From a virus, in IMG/VR virus record IMGVR_UViG_3300002835_001391, positions 1-20,365 of that record: a stretch of 20,365 nucleotides of DNA, one strand, 5' to 3'. Made by a program: the position numbers and the translations under genes. The notes below the pieces were generated by a model. The model searched no databases. It was given only the letters and a program-made list of their open reading frames with translations, and had not been told where the DNA came from. This document shows positions 1 to 8,900 of the stretch, in pieces; the first letter of the stretch is position 1, and the number at the start of each line of letters is the position of its first letter.

Positions 1-326
1 CCTCGACGCTTGCGACGCAGCGCATCGAGGCGGGTGCGGCGATCGGCACGGCGCAGGCCAAGATCAAGCGCATCCACAAGTGCGGGTTGCGGCTATATGC
101 GAGCTTGGGCGGCAAGGTGGGACCGGGGCCGAACAACCTCGACCTCATCCAGTACCGGAAGAACAACGACTTTATGGACGAGGAGCCGCCCCTGCTGACG
201 GGCGATACTGATGTGTTCGCCTTTCCGGGCGGGTACGAGACGGACGGGCGCATCTGGGTGGTGGCTGACCAGCCGCTCCCGATGACCGTCATCGCGCTCT
301 ACCCCGAGATGGAGACGCAGGGATGA
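1..326 (+). CDS. C-terminal end of a tail nozzle-type (stabilization/tail tubular B-like) protein, partial
   Basis: An open frame enters from the left edge (first full codon at base 3) and gives 107 residues before a TGA at 324-326; the start lies outside the window. The visible end contains KRIHKCGLRLYASLGGKVGP, then an acidic stretch with DTDVFAFPGGYETDGRI and DQPLPMTVIALYPEM. The pattern 'shared loop, F-P-G-G-Y-x-T-D-G-R, D-Q-P-L-P-M-T-V' is what I associate with the C-terminus of large beta-rich podovirus tail-tube/nozzle proteins that close the head-tail channel. That fits its place just before the internal virion proteins. The stop overlaps the next start (ATGA), so the genes are probably translationally coupled. 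The family assignment is from memory of motif and gene order; only the tail of the protein is visible. Confidence 0.6.
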   Translation, partial: STLATQRIEAGAAIGTAQAKIKRIHKCGLRLYASLGGKVGPGPNNLDLIQYRKNNDFMDEEPPLLTGDTDVFAFPGGYETDGRIWVVADQPLPMTVIALYPEMETQG

Positions 327-751
327 CGTTCGAAGTGCTGCCATTCGTCCCGGCTGACCTTCGGGAGTTGAGCCTGCAGCCCTCGCAGGAGTTCCTGTCG
401 GCGTTCATCGGGCGTTCCGGGTATGGGCAGGAGTTGGTCGAGGCTGGCCCCTGCTACACGGCGCGGGCGGGCGGGCGGATTGTCTGCTGCGCCGGGCTCG
501 TGAACCTCTGGGAGGGGCGTGCGTCGGCGTGGGCGCTGCTCTCTGCGGACTCAGGCCGGTGGATGGTCCCGCTGCATCGGGCGGTTGCGGAGTTCTTCGA
601 CGGCTGCGGGATCGAGCGCGTCGAGGCCTATGTGGTGCCGGACTTTATGCCCGGTCACCGATGGGCGAGAATGCTCGGGTTCGAGCGTGAAGGCCGGATG
701 CGGGCCTTCCAGCGAGGTCAGGATATGGACATGTACGCGAGGGTGCTCTGA
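323..751 (+). CDS. GNAT-fold internal virion protein (T7 gp13-like)
   Basis: This 142-residue protein has the shape of a GNAT acyltransferase domain. It has a central GGRIVCCAGLVNLWEGRASAW strand pair (residues about 50-70), a helix at 80-93, and a C-terminal FMPGHRWARMLGFEREGRMR segment (residues 108-126). That last segment resembles the final strand-helix-strand of GNAT proteins (x-G-x-R-W-x-x-x-L-G-F-E-x-E-G). Podoviruses of the T7 type carry a protein with this fold (gp13, needed for virion assembly) just after the nozzle gene, and the position is the same here. The acetyl-CoA loop (Q/R-x-x-G-x-G/A) is not clearly present, so the role may be structural rather than catalytic. ATG at 323 overlaps the previous stop; its own TGA overlaps the next ATG by one base. 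Confidence 0.7.
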   Translation: MTFEVLPFVPADLRELSLQPSQEFLSAFIGRSGYGQELVEAGPCYTARAGGRIVCCAGLVNLWEGRASAWALLSADSGRWMVPLHRAVAEFFDGCGIERVEAYVVPDFMPGHRWARMLGFEREGRMRAFQRGQDMDMYARVL

Positions 752-1305
752 TGGCAGACCCGGTCACTTTGGGAGTCATCGCCTCGGCTGCGGCGGCTTC
801 GTCCCTGATGGCGACAGGCCAACAGCGGCAGATCGGCGCGGCGCAGGCGCGGGCGCTCGAGATAGAGGCCGGTGTCGCTCGGCGGCAGGCTGGTCTTGAG
901 ACCGAGGCGCTTGGCCGGGAGACGCGGCGGCAGTTCGGCGAACTTCGGGCGGCTGGCGCTCAGGCGGGGCTGCTCGACTCGGTGTCCTTCGGGGACGTCT
1001 ACAAGCAGGCGGCGACGGCTGCGGAGTTGGACGCACTGTCTCTGGCGTATCAGGGCGAGACGCAGGCGCAGGGCCTGCTGACCGAGGCTCGCATCACCCG
1101 TGCCGCCCGCCCGTCGTGGACGCAAGGTGTCCTGCAGGCCATGGCTATGGGCATCGGACAATATGCAAGCGCGGGCGGCACGATGCCGGGAAGCCGCCCG
1201 AATGCGTCGCAGTTGACCGGGGTGAACGTGACGGGACGGCGTGTCCCGACCACGATGACGACCGCTCCGCGCCGGTATCCGGGTGCCGGGTTGAGCCCGA
1301 GGTGA
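751..1305 (+). CDS. Internal virion protein, T7 gp14-like
   Basis: This 184-residue protein begins with a hydrophobic Ala-rich segment (TLGVIASAAAASSLMATG, residues 5-22) and continues as a long Ala/Gln/Glu/Arg-rich helix (residues 23-115). It ends in a Gly/Pro/Thr-rich tail. Small proteins of this composition between the GNAT-fold protein and the large inner-core proteins are typical of the gp14 position in T7-like ejectosomes. There they form the outer-membrane part of the DNA ejection channel. The repeated RRQAGLETEALGRETRRQF-like heptads suggest a helical bundle. The start at 751 shares a base with the preceding stop and has GAGGG about seven bases upstream. The assignment rests mainly on gene order, size and composition; sequence conservation in this family is weak. 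Confidence 0.65.
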   Translation: MADPVTLGVIASAAAASSLMATGQQRQIGAAQARALEIEAGVARRQAGLETEALGRETRRQFGELRAAGAQAGLLDSVSFGDVYKQAATAAELDALSLAYQGETQAQGLLTEARITRAARPSWTQGVLQAMAMGIGQYASAGGTMPGSRPNASQLTGVNVTGRRVPTTMTTAPRRYPGAGLSPR

Positions 1306-1308
1306 TTC

Positions 1309-2955
1309 ATGGCAAAGCTTGAGTTCTACCGTCAGCAGGTTGTCCCGCGCATCGCTACGCCGAGTGCGCGTGGGCTCGCTGCTGTGGGGACTCAGGCTGC
1401 GGAGACTGCCGAGGCCGTGGCGCGTGGGGTTACAGCGTTTGCTAGGCTTTCGGCTGACCTCGACGAGCTGCGTGTTGAGGATGCGTTCAATCAGTTGCGC
1501 GACCAGCAGACCGATTTGATGATGAACCCGGAGACGGGGTTTACATCGAAGAAGGCCGCTGATGCGGTAGCGCCTGATTTCATGACCAAATACTCGGGCG
1601 ATTTCAAGAAAACGATTGAGCGGGTAGCGTCTGGGTTGCCGAACACTCGGCAGCAAGACATGTTCCGGCGTCGGGCTGCAATGGCCGAGGCTGAGTTCGA
1701 CGACTCTTTGATGCGGCATGTCCTGCGCGAGACAGATCAGTACCGGGATAATGTTTACAAGGGGGCGGTCGCCACTGAGGCGAATCAAGCCGCGCTCAAC
1801 TGGCGCGACCAGGCGAAGGTAAACGATAGCATCGGGCGCATCGCAACGAATACGGCGCTCTGGGCTGACCGCAACGGCATTACCGGCGACGCGCTGCTTG
1901 CGGTGCAGATGGACAACATCGACCAGGTGCATTCGGCGGTGGTCAATTCGGCGCTCGATGCTGGGGATGTAGAGTTTGCTGCGCAGTACATCGACCGCAA
2001 CCGATCGACCATCAAGGCTCCGAGGCTTGTGGAGCTCGAGGGCAAGGTGGCGACCGAAACCGACCTGCGGGCGTCTGCGCGTATTGCGGACGATGTGATG
2101 GGGTCGTTCGGCAATCGCATCCCGAGCGAGACCGAGGTGCGTCAGGCGGTGCGCGAGGTTGCCGGTGACAATGTGCGGGTGCGCGACGACGCGACCAGTG
2201 AGGCGCTGGCGCAGTTGGGGTCCAAGTTGCGCGATCGCGAGCGGCAGCAGCAGGAAGTCATGGCTGCGGTCTACGGCAGGCTGGATGCGAACGGCGGCAA
2301 TTTCGCCGCGCTGCCTGCATCGCTGCGGGCGGCGATTCCCGGCGACAAGATTGGGCAGGTCAGAAACTACGCAGACAGTCTGCGCGGCGGCGGCAAGATT
2401 GAAACCGACACGGAGGTCTACTACAACCTGCGGATCAACCCGCAACTGCTGAAGCAGGCCAATCTTTTGGCACTCCGCAACAAGCTCGAGGATGCCGAGT
2501 TCAAGGAGTTGACGCGGTTGCAAGCAGACCTGATAAACGCGCCGGAGGCGACGCAGACCGAGATTCTGAACACGAGGCAACGGATGAACCTGCGGCTCTC
2601 CGAGATGGGGATCAACCCAGAAGCGAGGTTTGGGACACCCATGGCGAAGCGCGCCGGCCAGGCGCTCATCACCTTGGACATGAATATCTTTGAGCGAGAG
2701 CGGGCATTGGGTCGCAAGCTGACACCGGAAGAACGGAACGCGGAGGTCGATCGGCTGTTTTCTGATGTGACGGTGCGCGGAAATCTTTTCGGAACCAATA
2801 GAGTGATGCTGTTTGAGGCTACGACTGAGCAAGAAATCGTGATTCCTGATGACGACAGGAAAGCGATTACCGATGCGCTGCGCGCCACCGGCAAGGAAGT
2901 GAGCGAGCAGAACATTCGGGCATACTTCCTCAAGGCGAAAGGACGTCTCAAGTGA
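1309..2955 (+). CDS. Internal virion / inner core protein, T7 gp15-like
   Basis: This 548-residue, mostly helical, charged protein has no signal peptide or membrane segment. Residues 1-60 start with MAKLEFYRQQVVPRIATPSA, followed by the long Ala/Glu helices usual for inner-core ejection proteins. Residues 60-260 hold a repeated D/N-rich helical pattern (TGFTSKKAADAV, FRRRAAMAEAEFDDSLMRH, RLVELEGKVATETDLRASAR). It lies between the gp14-like protein and the 2511-residue giant, the position of gp15 in T7-like phages, where the protein forms the periplasmic tunnel of the ejectosome. Start ATG 1309 has AGGTG four bases upstream. Its TGA (2953-2955) overlaps the GTG start of the giant gene (GTGA). 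I see no lytic-enzyme motif in it. Confidence 0.65.
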   Translation: MAKLEFYRQQVVPRIATPSARGLAAVGTQAAETAEAVARGVTAFARLSADLDELRVEDAFNQLRDQQTDLMMNPETGFTSKKAADAVAPDFMTKYSGDFKKTIERVASGLPNTRQQDMFRRRAAMAEAEFDDSLMRHVLRETDQYRDNVYKGAVATEANQAALNWRDQAKVNDSIGRIATNTALWADRNGITGDALLAVQMDNIDQVHSAVVNSALDAGDVEFAAQYIDRNRSTIKAPRLVELEGKVATETDLRASARIADDVMGSFGNRIPSETEVRQAVREVAGDNVRVRDDATSEALAQLGSKLRDRERQQQEVMAAVYGRLDANGGNFAALPASLRAAIPGDKIGQVRNYADSLRGGGKIETDTEVYYNLRINPQLLKQANLLALRNKLEDAEFKELTRLQADLINAPEATQTEILNTRQRMNLRLSEMGINPEARFGTPMAKRAGQALITLDMNIFERERALGRKLTPEERNAEVDRLFSDVTVRGNLFGTNRVMLFEATTEQEIVIPDDDRKAITDALRATGKEVSEQNIRAYFLKAKGRLK

Positions 2956-5900
2956 CGGACTATCGCCGCCTCATGGAGGAGGAAAACCCGTACCTTGAGC
3001 TGATGCGCCAAGAGGAGAGCGATGCGCTGCGCTCGGCGATGTACGGCGCGGCGCAGACCAACCCGGATGTCGAGGCCGACCTCCGCAAGCTCGCTGAGAA
3101 GGTCAACGTTCCGGTGGAGACCGTGCGGATTGACCGCAAGGAGATCGAGCGTCAGGCCATCCTCGGCGAGGTGGACTACGACGGGTTGGTGAAAGACTCG
3201 CCAGTCACCGCGAATTTCCTCGCGGAGCAGGCTGATGTCGCGCGCGACGATGTCAGCGTACTGACCCGCATCGACCGGACGTTCCGCGCTGCTGGGCAGG
3301 GCATTGAGCAAGCCTCCATCATGGATCAGGTGGAGCCGCTGAATTGGCGTTGGGTGTCCGGCGAATTCCTCTCGCCTGCTGAACAGACATTGCGGCGCGA
3401 GCTGCTCAACAAGATGCAGGCGCTGGGCAAGACCCCGGAGCGCGGCGACAATCCAATTGCGTGGGTCTTCGGGCAGACCGGCTACACCGCGCGCCAATTG
3501 GTGTCCTCGGTGCGCGAGGGTGGCAAGGGCGCAATCATCGGTGCTGCAGCCGGCGCTGGTGGGGCGCTGCTCCTCGGCCAAGCGGGTCCGCAGGTGGCGG
3601 TGCCGGAGGAGATCCTCACAGTCCCTGGCGCATTTGCATTGGGTGGTAGCGCCGGGTACAAGCTCGGAACGCTGGTCTACAGCTACAAGTCTGAGGCCGG
3701 GTTCGCGTTCGTTGAGTACGAGCAGATGCGGGACGAGTCCGGCCAGTTGATTGACCCTGCGGTCGCGCGCGGGGCTGCGGCTGCGGCGGGCCTGTTGAAT
3801 GCCGGCCTTGAGACAATCGGCGACATCGCACTTGCCAAGAGAATTCCTGGAATCGATCGGCTGCTCGGCGCGGGATCGCGTGAGGCCATCAAGACCCTGC
3901 TGGCGCGCCCGACCTTTCGTAATGCCGTCGCGCAGGCGGGCAAGAAGTGGCTGCAGTCCGCAAGCATCGAAGGCGTGACCGAGTCGATACAGGAGCTCAT
4001 AGTCATCCTCGGGCGCGAGTTGGCGCAGGGCGTCAGCGGGCAGGAGTTCGCGCCGGAGGCGGCAGACAGCGACCTGATGCGGGTGCTGGAGTCCGGCGCT
4101 GCGGGCTTTGCCGGCGGTGCCGGTGTCGGCCTGCCGGGTTCGACAATCTCTGCGGTCAGCAACGTGCGGGAGGTCCGCAAGGCCAACCAGACCCAGCAGT
4201 TCATGCAGGCGCTCGGCGAGGCGGCCGGTGAGTCGAAGCTCCGCGAGCGGCTGCCGCAGGTGTTCCAGGACTATGTCGCCCGCATCCGCGAGCAGGGTCC
4301 GGTTGAGAATGTCTTCATCCCCGCCGATCAGTTCACCCAGTATTGGCAGAGCCAGAACGTCGACCCGGAGCAGGTCGCCAATGAGGTCGGCGCGACCAAC
4401 TACACCGAGGCGGTCGCCACCGGCAGCGACGTGGTCATCCCCATCGAAGCCTACGCGACCCGGCTCGCCCCGACCCCGCACCACAGCGGCCTGATGAAGG
4501 ACGTCCGGTTGGCGCAGGGCGACCTGACCATCCGGGAGGTGGAGGCGCTCGAGGCCCGCCGCAAGGAGGTCGAGGCCGAGATCCAGACCATGATGGAGCA
4601 GGAGGGGGTGGAGGTTGAGACCCCCGCCATCGAACAGGTGAAGCAGGAGGTCCTAGGGCAGCTTCTGGGGCGATTTGACAGGGCGACCGCAGACAACTAT
4701 GCCACCCTCTATGCGCGGGCTATAAACAGTCTGGCGCAGCGTGGCGGCATGGACCCGATGGAGTTGCACCGCCAGTATGGGTTGGAGGTGGTCACCCCGC
4801 TGCCGGACATCCTGCAGGCCCGGGCCGGGGTGGACACCGCGCTCGACCCCCTCATCGATCGGCTCCGCAGCGGCGACATCCCGAGCCGGCGGGAAATCTA
4901 CGGCAAGTCCCTGGCCGAGTTCCTGCGTGAGCGGGGCGGGGTGCAGGATCAGGGCGGCGAGCTCGGCGCCCGCGATGCCAAGCTCTGGGACCGCGACAAC
5001 CGGCGGGTCGGCGAGAAGGCGCTGGTGTCCGAGACCGGTATGACGTTCGACGAAGCCCGCGAGCTTGCGCTTGAGGCCGGGTTCGATGTCGGCGAGACCG
5101 AGCAGACCTTCCTCGACGCCATGGACCGGGAGTTCCGCGGCGATGGCGTGTTCATGCCCGGGAAGGAGCGGGCGGATCTGGCCGAGCTCGCCGACGCGCT
5201 CGAGGGACTGGAGCAGTTCCTCGGGCAGCAGGGCATCGACATCACGACGACCGACAACGCGACCATCAAGGCTCTCATCGCCAAGGCGAGTGAGGGGATG
5301 GGCGATGTTGGGGTGCAGTTTGCGCAGACCGCCACCGTAAGGGCTGGCCGCGAAACTCTAAAAAAGTTTGGCCTTGACCCAAACAAAACCTACAAAACCC
5401 GCGAAATTGCGGCTGCTTTGGAAGCCCGGCAGCGAGCCAAGTACGGAAGCATTGCTGCCGACAACCGAAGTCCAGAGGCCGTGTCGAAGATTGCTAAGTG
5501 GATGGTTGCTGAGATTGAGTTTGAGATGCAGAACCCCGAGAAGTCAGGGGTCGGTTGGTACTCGGAAAAGTTCCAGCGGGCGATTGACATCATGGCCGAG
5601 ACGTTTCCTGAGCTGAAGGCCGACAAGACCGCTCGCAACACGATGACCGCGCTGATTGCCATCACCTCGGACGGCCAGAAGGTGGTGCCTAATTTTGCGC
5701 AGGCGATGGACATCTACGGTCGGTTCCGTCCCGGCGGTGCAACCGAGGGCAAGTTCACCACAACTCGCGGCCATCAGCGCCAAGCGTCCATTGACAAAAA
5801 CCTGCAGGTGCTGCAGCGCCTGTATGACCAGATGACGCCCGAGCAGGTGCATGAGTACCTGATGCAGGAGCGCACGATTTCCGATCTCAAGAAACTCGCC

Positions 5901-8900
5901 AAGCAGAACGGCGGCGAGATGAAGTCGGATTACCAAGCGCACATCAAGATGCCGATGGCGGCGATTGAGTTTGGTCCAAAGCTTGGCGCGTTCTATGCCA
6001 ACCTGATGGGCGCGCACGGCTACCTCACCATGGACCGATGGTGGTCTCGTACTTTCAATCGATACCGAGGCAGTTTGCTGACCAAGCCGACCGAGCAGGG
6101 TCTGGCTAGGTTCAAGCAGCTTCTGGTTGCCGACAAGAAGCTTGGGGTTGATCCTGCCTCAATCTCTGACGATGAGGCGATTTCGGCTACCGTGGAGTAC
6201 CACAACTCCTATGAGGCCAAGGGCTTCAAGAGCGGAACTGAAATTGAAAAGGCGGCTAACACGCTGTGGAAGGCTGCATTTGATGCGCTAGAGGATGCCC
6301 CCTTTAATGCGACCGACCGCACGTTTATGCTAAATGCGGTCAATCAAGCTCAGAAAACGCTTGAGCGCAAAGGCAAAACATTGTCTGTTGCGGACATCCA
6401 AGCCATCCTGTGGTACTATGAAAAACGTCTTTACGGGGAACTTGGCGCACGTCAAACTGCGGACATCAGCTATGAAGAAGCAGCAAGAAAAGTCACCGCT
6501 AGCTATGCCAGTGGATCAGGAATCGAGTCTCTTCTCGATGACGCCGGAGCAGCACAAGAAGATGGTGGAGCAGGCGAGGGCCGAGTTCCTGTCGGCGAAG
6601 ACAACTTCGTCGAAGGAGATGGCGGCGGGGACGTAACGCTTTTTCAGTCTACTTCCACAGAAGACAAGCGCGGGTTCATCCAATTCGGCACCGACCGCAA
6701 GGTCCGCATCGGGCTGCTTGAGAAGGCCGACCTGTCCACCTTTATCCACGAGACCGGCCACTTCTACCTCGAGGTGCTGCTCGATCTCGCCGAGCGCCCG
6801 GATGCCAGTCCGCAGATCAAGGCCGACGCCGAAACGCTGATGAAGTGGTTCGGGGTGAAGTCCCGCGCTGAGATCGGCGTCAAGCAGCATGAGGAGTTCG
6901 CCCGCGCCAATGAGGCGTACCTGATGGAGGGCAAGGCCCCGAGCGCCGAGCTGCGGACCATCTTCCAGCGGGTGCGGGCGTGGATGACGCTGGTCTACCG
7001 GGTGCTGACCAACCTCAACGTGCGGATGAACGACGATGTCCGCGGCGTGTTCGACCGCATCTACGCGACCGACAAGGAGATCGAGTCGGCCAATGCCGAG
7101 CTCGACGTGCGGGAGGTGTTCGCCAGCGCGCAGGATGCCGGCATGACGGAGGCCGAGTTCGCGGCCTACAAGAAGACCGCAGAGGCTGCCGGAGAGGCCG
7201 CGAAGGAGAAGTTGCAGGGGCGGCTCATCCGCGAGTACCAGCGCGAGCGCGAGAAGTGGTGGAAGGCCGAGCGCGCCAAGATGCTGGAGAAGGTCACCGA
7301 GGAGGTGGACTCCTCGCCGGCCTACCGCGCAGCCGCGATTCTGACCGAGGGCAAGCTGCCGGACGGCGTCCCCGTCAAACTCTCCCGCAAGGCGCTCGAG
7401 GACCGGTTCGGCTCCGAGTACCTGAAGCGGATGCCCCGGTTCCTGCGGAAGGTCTACACCAAGGACGGCGGCACCGACATCGACACCGCAGCCGAGATGC
7501 TAGGGTTCGAGAGCGGCGAGGCGCTGATGACGGCGCTTATCAACCTGCGCCCGCGCAAGGAGCTTATTGAGGCCGAGACCGCGAACCGCATGGCTGCGGA
7601 GTTCGGCGACATGCGGATGGACGGGACGATCGCCGACGAGGCGATGGCCGCTATCCACAATTCCGAGCGGGCCAACGTGCTGAAGGCGGAGCTCGTCGCC
7701 ATCCGCCGGCTCCAGCGGCAGGTGCGCCCGGTGGTCGCTGCCCTGCGCCGCGAGGAGGCTGAGCAGCGCCGCGCCGGCATGGACATGGTCGATGCCGCCA
7801 TGGCCGACCCGCAGGCATTCGCCCGAGCCGCGGCCGGTCGCATCGGGCAGATGATGGCGCGGGACATCTCGCCCGGAAAGTACCTGCTCGCCGAGCGCCG
7901 CGCATCGAAGGCGGCGTTCGACGCGATCCGCAGGAAGGACTACAACGCGGCTGCGACCGAGAAGCAGCGCGAGCTGCTGAACCACTACATGTACCTCGAG
8001 GCCCGCAAGGCGCAGCAGCAGCTCGACCGCATCTACGACTATGCCAACAAGTTCGACAAGAAGGCGACCCGCGAGCGGCTGGCGAAGGCCGGCGGCGGCT
8101 ACCTCGACCAGATCGACGCCATCCTCGAGAAGTACGAGTTCCGGCGGGTGCCGCTGCGGGGGCTTGCCCGCCGCCAGTCGCTGGCCGATTTCGCCGAGCA
8201 GCAGGCCGCGCTCGGCCTCATCGTCAATGTCCCAGACCAGCTGCTCGACGAGGCGCGGCTGGTCAACTACAAGAACGCATCGGTCGATGAGCTGCGGGCG
8301 GTCTACGACACCGTGCGGAACATCGAACACCTCGCACGGCTGAAGGACAAACTGCTGCGGAAGGCTGCGGCGGTGGAGTTCCAAGAGACCAAGGACGAGC
8401 TCATCAAGTCGGCGACCGAGTCCGATCGCCTCGCCACGACCGGCGAGCTCCGCATCCCCAACACGGTCGGCGAGCCGTTGCGCGCGCGCGGGGCCAAGGC
8501 GTGGCGGCGGTTCGATGCCGCCATCCTCAAGGTCGAGCAGATGGTTGAGTGGTTGGACAACGGCAAGATTGACGGGCCGTGGGCGCGGTTCGTGTTCGAC
8601 CTGGCGAATGACGCGCAGGTGAAGGAATACGAGCTCCACGCGATGGTGACCCAGAAGATTCAGGACCTAACCGAGTCGATGCCGAAGGGCTGGGGCGATT
8701 CCCTGACCGACAAGGTCGATGTGCTGCTGCCCGGAATCGAATCTCCGGTCACCCGCTACACGCTCATCAGCATCGCCATGAACGTCGGCAATGACAGCAA
8801 CTACCAGCGGCTGCGGGACGGGTACGGGTGGAGCGATTCCTCCATCAACGCCGCGCTCGGCAAGTTGGCGAAGGAGGACTGGGACTACATCCAAGGCATC

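Noticed and set aside
323-751. Active acetyltransferase acting on host targets
   Set aside because: The GNAT fold is plausible, but the acetyl-CoA-binding loop is not clear and the gene sits at the position of a structural virion protein.
718-2832. 704-codon open frame on the - strand
   Set aside because: It is antisense to three well-supported virion genes, with Arg/Leu/His-rich composition typical of the shadow of GC3-biased coding sequence. The same applies to the 687-codon - strand frame at 2421-4484 and the 379-codon one at 7500-8639.
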